Origin: Polynucleobacter sp. IMCC 30228
Lineage (GTDB): Bacteria; Pseudomonadota; Gammaproteobacteria; Burkholderiales; Burkholderiaceae
Reading direction: 5' to 3'
Length of the DNA: 64,000 nucleotides
Assembly (NCBI RefSeq): GCF_021395205.1
Contig: NZ_JAJVCS010000002.1
Location: 62,001-126,000, forward strand
The notes under the pieces were generated by a model that saw only the letters and a program-made list of their open reading frames with translations, did not search any database and was not told the origin of the DNA. This document shows, piece after piece, positions 54,105-64,000 of the stretch. The position numbers and the translations under genes are program-made. Position 1 is the stretch's first letter; every line of letters begins with the position of its first letter.

Positions 54105-54932
54105 TTAGTCGCGTAATAACTCATTAATAGCGGTTTTGGCCCGCGTTTGTGCATCGACTTTTTTAACAATAATAGCCGCGTAAAGGCTATATTTGCCATC
54201 GCTTGAGGGTAGTGAGCCAGGCACCACAACTGAGCCTGCTGGTACGCGACCATAATGGACTTCGCCAGTGTCGCGATCATAAATTTTGGTACTTTGGCCA
54301 AGGTATACGCCCATGGAAAGAACGCTATTTTCTTCGATAATGACACCCTCAACGATTTCTGAGCGAGCGCCAATAAAGCAGTTATCTTCAATAATGACGG
54401 GTCCAGCTTGAATGGGTTCGAGTACCCCACCAATGCCGACACCACCGGAAAGATGGACATTTTTACCAATTTGGGCGCATGAGCCAACGGTGGCCCAGGT
54501 ATCGACCATCGTGCCTTCATCTACATAGGCACCAATGTTGACATAAGAGGGCATCAGAACCACATTTTTGCCAATAAAGCAGCCTCGTCTAGCCATTGCA
54601 GGCGGGACAACGCGATAGCCGCCAGCAGCAAAATCGGCGGCCGTAAAGTTTTCGAACTTGCTGGGAACTTTGTCGTAAAACTGGGTATACCCTCCAGCCC
54701 CCATGGGCTTGTTATCTTCCAGGCGAAACGAGAGTAAAACAGCCTTTTTAACCCACTGATTGACCTCCCACTGGCCTCTGCCCTTTTTTTCAGCAACCCG
54801 AATATGGCCCGAATTAAGACCCTCAAGAACTGCAATTACAGCCTTGCGGATATCGGCGGAAACGTCTTGAATAGAAAGGTTGGCACGGTTTTCCCATGCT
54901 TGTTCAATGATGCTTTGTGGTGATTGGCTCAT
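54105..54932 (-). CDS. dapD: Tetrahydrodipicolinate N-succinyltransferase
   Basis: Enzyme of 275 residues that succinylates tetrahydrodipicolinate. The central part is a left-handed beta helix of hexapeptide repeats ([20 protein letters not shown], then [14 protein letters not shown]). The end carries the [18 protein letters not shown] segment of DapD. It is the first gene of dapD-dapE-prmB, divergent from smc. Confidence 0.95.
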   Translation of the reverse strand: MSQSPQSIIEQAWENRANLSIQDVSADIRKAVIAVLEGLNSGHIRVAEKKGRGQWEVNQWVKKAVLLSFRLEDNKPMGAGGYTQFYDKVPSKFENFTAADFAAGGYRVVPPAMARRGCFIGKNVVLMPSYVNIGAYVDEGTMVDTWATVGSCAQIGKNVHLSGGVGIGGVLEPIQAGPVIIEDNCFIGARSEIVEGVIIEENSVLSMGVYLGQSTKIYDRDTGEVHYGRVPAGSVVVPGSLPSSDGKYSLYAAIIVKKVDAQTRAKTAINELLRD

Positions 54933-55101
54933 ACTTTTTAGTTAACTATCAGATTGTTAAGGGGTTTTGTTCTAGGAGGACGAATTATCATTATATCGGT
55001 GGGTCAAAAATGGGTGTTGATGCCCCTAACTTGCTATCATCTTCCACAGTGCCATTTGTCATTAAATTGCCTTTTTAATCCCTTTCTTTACAAAGTACGC
55101 C

Positions 55102-58100
55102 GTGCAACTTAAATCAATCAAACTCTCAGGCTTTAAATCTTTTGTTGATCCCACTCATTTTGAATTACCTGGTCAATTGATTGGTGTAGTGGGGCCCAAT
55201 GGTTGCGGTAAGTCAAACATTATTGATGCGGTTCGCTGGGTTTTGGGTGAGTCACGTGCCAGTGAGTTGCGTGGCGAATCAATGCAAGACGTGATTTTTA
55301 ATGGCTCTGGTTTGCGTAAACCATCGGGCCGCGCCAGTGTGGAATTAATTTTTGATAATGCTGATGGACGCGCGCAAGGGCAGTGGAGTAGTTTTGGCGA
55401 ACTCTCGGTAAAGCGGGTGTTAACTCGTGATGGCAATTCTAGTTACTATATTAATAATCAAGTAGTACGCCGTAAAGATGTACAAGATATCTTTTTAGGC
55501 ACTGGCATGGGGCCACGTGGTTATGCCATTATTGGTCAGGGCACGATTTCTCGAATTTTAGAATCTAAACCAGAAGAGTTGCGGGTTTTTCTTGAAGAGG
55601 CTGCGGGCGTTTCAAAATACAAAGAGCGGCGCAAAGAAACTGCCGCAAGGCTAGAAGATACCCAAGAAAATTTAGTGCGCGTACAAGATATTTTGCGCGA
55701 GCTGGAATTGCAATTAGCGCGCTTAGAAAGTCAAGCGACAGTTGCTGAGCGCCATAACCAGTTGCAAACCGAAATGAAAGCGCAGCAGCAATTATTATGG
55801 TTTGTACGCCAAACCGAGGCAGGCAAAGAGCAAGAACGTTATGCCAATGCAATTCGTGACTCACAAGTGCAATTGGAAGAGCAAACAGCGAAGTTACGGC
55901 ACGCCGAAACCGAACTAGAAACGATGCGTACTCGGCAGTACGCCTTACAAGATAAAGTCTCTTTAGCCCAAGGGGATTTATATCAAACCAACTCAGATGT
56001 AAGTCAAGTTGAGTCACAAATTAAATATGTGCAGGAATCTCGCTTGCGTTTACAGCAACAAACCCAAGACCTACAAGCCCAACTACAGCGTTGGACCACG
56101 CAAGAAACCGATGCCGCGCAAGCCCAACGTAGTACCGAGCATGAATTAAGTGCCGCTTCTGACCATGAGCAAGTGATGTCAACTGAGCTTGCTGATTTGC
56201 AGGCCGATGCACCCATTAAAGAAACTGCGTTTCAAGATGCCACAAAAAGTGTTGATGACTTACGAATTGCTTTAGCTAATGTCGATCAGCGCTTAGCGAG
56301 TTTAGGAGAGCGCATCAAGGCGGTAGCTGAGCAAATGGAAGATGCAAAAGGGCGCGAGGCGCGTTTAACAGCAGAATTGCAAGGCTTGCGACAACCTGAT
56401 GCAGAAGCCTTAAAAATGGCCCTCGATCGCTATGCAGTTGCGGCGCGCAAGGTTGAAGAGAGCAAAGTCCAGGCAGCAGAAACCCAGGCGCGCGTACCCG
56501 CTACAGATGCTGCTCGTCAAGCGGCTATGGAAGAAATTCAAACGGCAAATCAAGATCTAGCGCAAACCGAAGCCAAATTAACTGCCTTAACAGCGCTGCA
56601 AGCGAGTGTGCAAGCCCAAGGAAAAATTGGCCCATGGCTAGATAGTAAAGGCTTAAAAGAGAGCAAGCGCCTATGGCAAGACATTAAGGTTGAAAAGGGT
56701 TGGGAGCCAGCATTGGAATCGGTGTTACGCGAACGGCTTGCCGCCTTAACTGGCAAGGATGTTAAAGCTGCGCTGACATTAGCTAAAGACGCCCCTCCAA
56801 GTCGTTTGGCGATTTTATTAACCGATGGTTTAAAAACGGTGACGCTGAATGTGCCGACGGGTTTTACCCCTTTAATGACGCGGGTGCAATGTGTGGCAGG
56901 ATCGAGTATTCAGCTAGTACTGCAAGAGTGGCTAAATGCTATTTTTATCGCCGATAGCTTAGATGATGCTTTGCAGCGGCGCGAAAAATTACCCCTTGGT
57001 GCAGCCTTTGTCACCGCACAAGGTCATCTAGTAACTCGCGTAGGTGTGCAACTGTATGCGGCTGATTCGGAGCAGGCTGGGATGTTAGCTCGTGCGCAAG
57101 AGATGGAGGGGCTGGAAAAACAATTACGCGCGCAACGCCTCATGCAAAGCGAGTTACAAGGTGCCTTAGATCAATGTACTGCAAACTATCAAGCTGCCTT
57201 ACAAGCCGCTGAGCGTGCTCGACTCAATGCCGAGGGGGCTGTGCAAACAGCCCATGGTTTTGAAGTTGAGCAAATGCAGTTAAGTCAGGCCGAAGAGCAA
57301 TATACCTTGCGGGCTACCCAAATTAACACGGAACTAACTGAATTAAGTCAGCAAATTGAGCAAAGTAATTTACAGGTAGAACAAGCCAGAGCTGACTTTA
57401 ATCAATCCGAGCAAACCCAAGCGAGTACGCAGACAGAATTGACAGCTGCTCACCAGCAATATGAGTTAGCTACGCAGGCTCGTGACCAACTACGTGAGGC
57501 CTTACGAACTGCTGAAATGGCGGCGCAGGAAGCAGCTTTTGCAGCCCGCTCTTTACAGCAACGAATTACCGATTTGCAGCGCGACCAAACTACGGCGCGT
57601 ACCCAAATTATGGAAATTCAAGATAAATTTGCCGCCGCTGAAACTGAGTTAGCAGGTTTAAGTGATGAAGATGCTCAGGATAAGTTACAAACTTTACTGG
57701 TGACTCGTACTGATCGTGAAACTGCCTTAGCGAATGCGCGTACAGAACAGGATGCATTACTACATGAGTTGCGTGAAGCAGATGAAGCACGGATGTTGGT
57801 AGAGCGTACCCTACAACCATTGCGTGATAAAGCGACTGACTTGCAATTACGGGAACAGGCTGCACGTCTCAATTATGAGCAATTTGCCACTTTATTATCA
57901 GATGCTGAAGCTGATCTTGATAGTCTTGAGGTTCGCTTTAGCACTGATTTAAAAGTCAGTAGTTTACAAAGCGAGGTTACCCGCTTGAATAATGAAATTC
58001 AATCATTGGGCCCTGTCAACATGACTGCGCTAGATGAGTTGGTGAGCTCGCGTGAGCGTAAATCATTCCTTGATGCTCAATCGGCTGATTTGCACGAGGC

Positions 58101-58623
58101 CATGCAAACCTTAACCGATGCAATTGCCAAGATTGATGCTGAAACTCGTGATTTATTACAAGGCACTTTTGATCAAGTTAATGCACACTTTGGTCGTTTG
58201 TTCCCCGAGCTCTTTGGTGGTGGTCATGCCGAATTAGTGATGACAGGCGAGGAGATTTTAGATTCCGGTGTGCTGGTCATGGCGCAACCGCCTGGCAAGA
58301 AAAATAGTTCAATTCACCTTTTATCGGGTGGAGAAAAGGCCTTAACTGCGATTGCCTTGGTCTTTTCACTTTTCTTATTAAATCCTGCGCCGTTCTGTTT
58401 ATTAGATGAGGTGGATGCGCCCTTAGATGATGCAAATACCTTACGCTATGCCGAAATGGTTGCCAGAATGTCAGCTAAGACTCAATTTGTTTTTATTTCG
58501 CATAACAAAATTACCATGGAAATTGCTCATCAACTCATTGGCGTGACCATGCAGGAGCAAGGTGTATCGCGCATAGTGGCAGTCGATATTTCTTCGGCGG
58601 TATCGATGGTGGAGCCGGCTTAA
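55102..58623 (+). CDS. smc: Chromosome segregation protein SMC
   Basis: Structural maintenance of chromosomes ATPase, 1173 residues. The N-terminal head has Walker A GPNGCGKSN (31-39). Two long coiled coils (about 165-495 and 660-1000) flank a hinge (about 510-650). The C-terminal head has the signature LLSGGEKALTAIAL and Walker B FCLLDEVDAPLDDAN. The start is a GTG at 55,102. ScpA/ScpB genes are not in the window. It is followed one base later by the zipA-like gene. Confidence 0.95.
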   Translation: MQLKSIKLSGFKSFVDPTHFELPGQLIGVVGPNGCGKSNIIDAVRWVLGESRASELRGESMQDVIFNGSGLRKPSGRASVELIFDNADGRAQGQWSSFGELSVKRVLTRDGNSSYYINNQVVRRKDVQDIFLGTGMGPRGYAIIGQGTISRILESKPEELRVFLEEAAGVSKYKERRKETAARLEDTQENLVRVQDILRELELQLARLESQATVAERHNQLQTEMKAQQQLLWFVRQTEAGKEQERYANAIRDSQVQLEEQTAKLRHAETELETMRTRQYALQDKVSLAQGDLYQTNSDVSQVESQIKYVQESRLRLQQQTQDLQAQLQRWTTQETDAAQAQRSTEHELSAASDHEQVMSTELADLQADAPIKETAFQDATKSVDDLRIALANVDQRLASLGERIKAVAEQMEDAKGREARLTAELQGLRQPDAEALKMALDRYAVAARKVEESKVQAAETQARVPATDAARQAAMEEIQTANQDLAQTEAKLTALTALQASVQAQGKIGPWLDSKGLKESKRLWQDIKVEKGWEPALESVLRERLAALTGKDVKAALTLAKDAPPSRLAILLTDGLKTVTLNVPTGFTPLMTRVQCVAGSSIQLVLQEWLNAIFIADSLDDALQRREKLPLGAAFVTAQGHLVTRVGVQLYAADSEQAGMLARAQEMEGLEKQLRAQRLMQSELQGALDQCTANYQAALQAAERARLNAEGAVQTAHGFEVEQMQLSQAEEQYTLRATQINTELTELSQQIEQSNLQVEQARADFNQSEQTQASTQTELTAAHQQYELATQARDQLREALRTAEMAAQEAAFAARSLQQRITDLQRDQTTARTQIMEIQDKFAAAETELAGLSDEDAQDKLQTLLVTRTDRETALANARTEQDALLHELREADEARMLVERTLQPLRDKATDLQLREQAARLNYEQFATLLSDAEADLDSLEVRFSTDLKVSSLQSEVTRLNNEIQSLGPVNMTALDELVSSRERKSFLDAQSADLHEAMQTLTDAIAKIDAETRDLLQGTFDQVNAHFGRLFPELFGGGHAELVMTGEEILDSGVLVMAQPPGKKNSSIHLLSGGEKALTAIALVFSLFLLNPAPFCLLDEVDAPLDDANTLRYAEMVARMSAKTQFVFISHNKITMEIAHQLIGVTMQEQGVSRIVAVDISSAVSMVEPA

Positions 58624-59679
58624 ATGCCAATAAATGAAATGATTGGCAAATTAGGACTGTCAGACCTGCAATTGGCTTTAGTTGTCATTGGGATTTTTTT
58701 ATTACTGTTAGTGGTGATTGTCAATTTTAGGCATGGGCGCGCTCGCCGCAAATTGAATGAAATGAGGAGCACCGGAAAATTTGATCCTGAGCTGGGATCG
58801 CAGCAACGACATGAACCTTCTCTTGGTGAAAGCGATCCTGCAGTGAGTTCTTCATTGCTCGCTGATTCAGCAACAAATAGCAGCAAGATGACTATTGATC
58901 CTCGCATTGATTGTGTCGTGACCTTGCGTTTTACTGAGCCGATTCAGGCAACGGAGATCTTGGCAGAAATTGCCACCTGGCCTCGTTTTCAATTTAATTG
59001 GGGGGCTGAAGGCTTAAAGGCAAATTGGATTGATGGCGATACTTGGGAAAAAATTCAAGCGGGCTCTGCTTATAGTGAATTACAGTTGGCAATGCAACTC
59101 GCCAATCGACAAGGGCCAATTGAGGTTTTTGACTTATCCGATTTTTTCACTCATTGCCAAAATTTAGCAGAAGCTTTAGGCGCACAAATTGACATGCCTG
59201 GGGTTAACGCGATGCTAGATAGCGCTAAAGAATTAGATGCCTTGGCAGCCCAAACCGATATACAGCTGAGTATTAATATACTTTTTGATAGCACCCCCTT
59301 AAGCTGGAATGATTTAGGGGCTTTGCTGCAAGCAAGGGGCTTTCGTCTTAGCGCGAATGGTCGCTCCTTTGAATTTTTTAATCAGCAGCAATTACTGTTC
59401 TTCAGTAGCGAATTAAACCCTGCTGAGCCAGTTAGCCAACTTACTTTTTTACTTGAGCTGCCACTGGTAGCAGTTGAAGAGCGGCCCTTTGAGAAAATGT
59501 TAGCGGAAGGTGCGGCAATTGCTGAGACAAAGCAGGGTCGCTTGGTTGATGATAATGGCATTAATTTAACGGCGATGGCAGTTAGTAGCATTCATCATCA
59601 TATCGATGGTCTTTATGCCGAATTAGAGCGGGGCGGCATTGTTGCTGGTTCTGCCACTGCTCAACGGTTATTTAGTTAG
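58624..59679 (+). CDS. zipA: Cell division protein ZipA-like
   Basis: Bitopic inner-membrane protein of 351 residues that tethers FtsZ. One N-terminal helix (about 15-36) is followed by a charged RHGRARRK stretch, a short flexible linker (about 50-95), and a C-terminal ZipA domain that appears to start near 210. The linker is shorter than in E. coli and lacks the long Pro/Gln-rich region. Its place between smc and ligA is the standard betaproteobacterial order. Confidence 0.82.
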   Translation: MPINEMIGKLGLSDLQLALVVIGIFLLLLVVIVNFRHGRARRKLNEMRSTGKFDPELGSQQRHEPSLGESDPAVSSSLLADSATNSSKMTIDPRIDCVVTLRFTEPIQATEILAEIATWPRFQFNWGAEGLKANWIDGDTWEKIQAGSAYSELQLAMQLANRQGPIEVFDLSDFFTHCQNLAEALGAQIDMPGVNAMLDSAKELDALAAQTDIQLSINILFDSTPLSWNDLGALLQARGFRLSANGRSFEFFNQQQLLFFSSELNPAEPVSQLTFLLELPLVAVEERPFEKMLAEGAAIAETKQGRLVDDNGINLTAMAVSSIHHHIDGLYAELERGGIVAGSATAQRLFS

Positions 59680-61704
<2,025 letters not shown>

Positions 61705-61841
61705 AGGTTTTTTTAAACCATAAGACTAATAATGTTATGCCCCTTTTCATCAATGGGTATATATGTAGTCTATTTCCTACAAAGAAATCCGGTGGCTAAG
61801 AACTAATTGATCCCCTATGCTTTTAACTTTAGGGAGGGTGA

Positions 61842-62978
61842 ATGCAATCATCAGAAAGTTTTTTTAAATCAATTATTGCTTCACAAATATGTTCTCATAT
61901 CGATTGTTTAATACTTGTAGCACATCTTAATCAGGAGACTTCCGCCTTTATTAAGGCGCTATCTTCATTCGCAAAAATAGCTGCCATATTACCAAAAACA
62001 AGCTCTAAAAAACATCTAAATTTAGATGAATTTGAAAGTACTTATAAAATTCTGCACTATTCTAGAGCAGAGATAATTGCAGATAAAGAGAATTTTTTAA
62101 AGCAGATAAGTGAATTAGTTGGAACAAGTAGATTTGCAATTATTGATATGGGTGGATACTTTTCGCATGTATACAGCGAATTGCTAGAACGATTTAATAA
62201 TAAATTAATTGGACTAGTGGAGGACACCGAAAACGGGCATCAAAAGTATGAGAATGCTATTGCAAAAAACTCAATATATCAAAGAAAATTCCCAATAATT
62301 TCAGTTGCTAGGAGCACATTAAAAGATCCTGAAGATGCATTAGTTGGCAACGCTATTGTATTTTCAGCAGAAGCAATTCTTCGATCTGTCGGGATAATTT
62401 TAACTGGAAAAAAGATTCTTGTAATTGGCTTTGGAAAAATAGGCCGTTCAATCTCTAGCGCATTACTGAGCAGGGGAATCAGAGTAGATATTTATGATAC
62501 CAATCCTATTCGCTTAGCGTCATCTCTTTCGCTTGGTTTTCATAGTGCAAGTAGAGAAGATCTCATAAAATGCGCAGATATTTTATTTTGTGCAACTGGT
62601 AACGGCTCCATTGGAATTAAAGATTTTAGAAATTTTAAAAATGGACTTTTTATTTTTTCTGCAACATCTTCAGATGACGAATGGCAGGCATGCTTAAAAA
62701 AAGAGTTTAAAGAAAATGGAAAGAAAAGCAATAAGTTAATTGATTGCCTAACTTATAACAAAAAGAAAATTTATATATGTAATGAGGGCGATTCAGTTAA
62801 CTTTGTGCATGGTGGTGTTGTTGGTAGTTTTATAAATTTAGTGCAGGGGGAGATGCTATATGCAATCAGCAGACTTGAGCACACTCCGCCTAGTCATATT
62901 TATGAAATACCAGATGCATCAAAAAAATTTATTGCTGCCCAATGGCTTAAAAGTCACGGGATTTCTGCATTCAATTGA
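61842..62978 (+). CDS. S-adenosylhomocysteine hydrolase-like NAD-binding protein
   Basis: Protein of 378 residues with the layout of S-adenosylhomocysteine hydrolase but diverged. The NAD domain has ILVIGFGKIGRSISSALLSRG at about 191-211. Upstream, IDMGGY and GLVEDTENG align with the enzyme's catalytic Asp and Glu regions. LKDPEDALVG keeps a Lys-x3-Asp pair, but the following Asn and the nearby Cys are replaced. The C-terminal VHGGVVGSFINLVQGE resembles the family's NAD-capping tail. At 378 residues it is shorter than true AHCY. A strong GGGAGGGTG precedes the ATG. Base and codon use (many AAA, ATA, TTA) differs sharply from upstream genes, suggesting transfer. The substrate is unknown. Confidence 0.65.
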   Translation: MQSSESFFKSIIASQICSHIDCLILVAHLNQETSAFIKALSSFAKIAAILPKTSSKKHLNLDEFESTYKILHYSRAEIIADKENFLKQISELVGTSRFAIIDMGGYFSHVYSELLERFNNKLIGLVEDTENGHQKYENAIAKNSIYQRKFPIISVARSTLKDPEDALVGNAIVFSAEAILRSVGIILTGKKILVIGFGKIGRSISSALLSRGIRVDIYDTNPIRLASSLSLGFHSASREDLIKCADILFCATGNGSIGIKDFRNFKNGLFIFSATSSDDEWQACLKKEFKENGKKSNKLIDCLTYNKKKIYICNEGDSVNFVHGGVVGSFINLVQGEMLYAISRLEHTPPSHIYEIPDASKKFIAAQWLKSHGISAFN

Positions 62979-62979
62979 T

Positions 62980-63900
62980 ATGTATGAGCTTTCTTCACTT
63001 TTATTGATGGCGACATTTTCTACTATATGTAGATCAGCTTTGAATATCATTGATAGAAAGCAGTTTTTTTTAAATAAAGAAGATATTTGGAAAAAATCAT
63101 TATGGAACAACATAGTTCCAATGTTACTAATTTTTCCATTTCTTTTTATGTCAGATAATTTTAAAAAATTATCTGAAATTACTTTTTCGTATGAGGTACT
63201 TTTTTTTTCATGTACGATTCAAATTGTTGCCTACTTTTTTTCTTATGCTTTAAAGAATTATCGCGTATCTGAAGTCGCTATTATTTCTAAATATGCTGAT
63301 ATAACTGTACCTATTTGCTTGTATTTTATAGGATCTTATCTCCGGTTTGAATGCTTTTTATTAGCGTTATATTTTTTATTTTTTTGGATTTCTATCGGAT
63401 GCCTTTTTAAAAATATTAATTTAAATATTTTTAGTCTAATTTCCTTTTGCTTGGTTATATCCTTAACTATTCAGGCAATTTCTGGATACTTCATGTATGT
63501 TGAAAATGATAAGAACCCAAGTATTAACGAAATTGCAATTTTTTCAATAGCAACACTTCTTTGGAGGCTATTATTTTCATTGATAGTCAATTTCTATGTA
63601 TCTGAAAATTTATTCAAAATAGTTTTAAATAAATCGCAAAATATCGACCTACTAACGCTATTGCGGGCTGTTTTGACTATTGCCACTCAATTTTCCTTAC
63701 TTTTTGTAATGGCTAGCCCTAATTTTTTAATTGCTTGGCCGATTTTAAATTCTACTTGCTTGATTTCTCCAATATTTGCTTATTTATTTTTAAATGAACG
63801 CATAAGAAAAAGTGAAATATTTCTAATATTTATCTCTTTTTTCATCACTACTTTTTCTATGATAATTTTTTCTAGCAAGGAGTATGGCTGTGTTAAATGA
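62980..63900 (+). CDS. EamA/DMT-like multi-spanning membrane protein
   Basis: Integral membrane protein of 306 residues with about ten hydrophobic segments, in the style of drug/metabolite (EamA) transporters. The ATG at 62,980 begins MYELSSLLLM one base after the preceding stop; an upstream extension of the frame lies inside that gene and is unlikely. A two-fold repeat is suggested, with PILNSTCLISPIFAYLFLNE near the end matching the family's C-terminal half. It is very A+T-rich. The AHCY-like gene before it and the gene after it are tightly linked, so it may export a product made by this cluster. Confidence 0.65.
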   Translation: MYELSSLLLMATFSTICRSALNIIDRKQFFLNKEDIWKKSLWNNIVPMLLIFPFLFMSDNFKKLSEITFSYEVLFFSCTIQIVAYFFSYALKNYRVSEVAIISKYADITVPICLYFIGSYLRFECFLLALYFLFFWISIGCLFKNINLNIFSLISFCLVISLTIQAISGYFMYVENDKNPSINEIAIFSIATLLWRLLFSLIVNFYVSENLFKIVLNKSQNIDLLTLLRAVLTIATQFSLLFVMASPNFLIAWPILNSTCLISPIFAYLFLNERIRKSEIFLIFISFFITTFSMIIFSSKEYGCVK

Positions 63901-64000
63901 GCAATGGGTTAATAATTTATTATTAAAGCTTGCCCTCGATGCAAGGGCGCTAGCAATATTAAAAAATCCTGATCCTTTTTCAAGATCTACATTATTAGGT
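63890..64000 (+). CDS. Unknown protein, 3' truncated by window end
   Basis: An open frame runs to the end of the window. GTG 63,890 has AAGGAG seven bases upstream and is preferred; ATG 63,884 is too close to that site. The visible part (MLNEQWVNNLLL, then ALDARALAIL) looks helical. It overlaps the membrane protein gene by 11 bases, so it is in the same operon. No function can be assigned from 37 residues. Confidence 0.55.
   Translation, partial: MLNEQWVNNLLLKLALDARALAILKNPDPFSRSTLLG

Noticed and set aside
61752..61765. GGGTATATATG between ligA and the AHCY-like gene
   Set aside because: Only a partial match to the motif, in very A+T-rich DNA where such matches are expected by chance.

Overview
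The window looks like a chromosome segment of a low-GC betaproteobacterium of the Burkholderiales, most like a freshwater Polynucleobacter-type organism. This is an inference. It rests on four solitary Bug-type (tripartite tricarboxylate) receptor genes, a lysS-prfB-recJ-rpfE-like gene order, a dapD-dapE-prmB block, an smc-zipA-ligA block, and compact gene spacing with many 1-4 base overlaps.

Bases 1 to about 30,000 are a catabolic and transport region with a strong organosulfonate flavour. Bases 1-6356 carry a nitrate/sulfonate-type ABC permease and ATPase, a PanB-like enzyme, a TauE-type sulfite/sulfonate permease, a GcvT-like folate enzyme, and a SoxC/cytochrome c sulfite dehydrogenase pair. 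Bases 6400-12,336 carry a phosphotransacetylase with an IclR regulator and, divergently, a Bug receptor, an acylating aldehyde dehydrogenase (SauS-like) and an acyl-CoA ligase (SauT-like). Together these outline sulfoacetate to sulfoacetyl-CoA to sulfoacetaldehyde, with acetyl phosphate and sulfite handled downstream; the connecting enzyme Xsc is not in the window. Bases 12,329-16,926 form a minus-strand operon of IclR, BKACE (DUF849), GMC oxidoreductase and a STAS-less SulP transporter. Bases 17,038-24,510 carry a biotin carrier, a carboxyltransferase, a complete sulfonate/nitrate-type ABC transporter, two tandem TauE-like permeases and a Bug receptor. Bases 24,556-25,990 are an arsR-arsC-aqpS arsenic operon. 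Bases 26,152-29,811 carry a split aconitase X, a Bug receptor and a reductase resembling sulfolactaldehyde reductase YihU.

Bases 29,890-45,310 are mostly housekeeping: dsbB, cysK, lysS, prfB with its programmed +1 frameshift, recJ, an rpfE-like gene, lolCD, tatD and comEC. They also include an FAH-family hydrolase, a fourth Bug receptor, a histone-H1-like tailed protein and a small unknown protein. Bases 45,362-47,832 are less ordinary: a DsbA-family gene split by a seven-A tract, a Cys-rich lipoprotein, and a small secreted protein with a peptidase-S74-type C-terminus. An initiator tRNA-Met follows. Bases 48,160-61,704 are again core: kup, radA, prmB, dapE, dapD, smc, zipA and ligA.

From 61,705 to the end the composition becomes markedly A+T-rich. 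The genes there (an S-adenosylhomocysteine-hydrolase-like protein, an EamA-like multi-spanning membrane protein and the start of a third gene) look like the edge of an acquired island. A short motif, AAGGGTAWATAC, recurs upstream of three catabolic units (soxC, the iclR/biotin-carrier divergent region, and acnX) and may mark a shared regulator.
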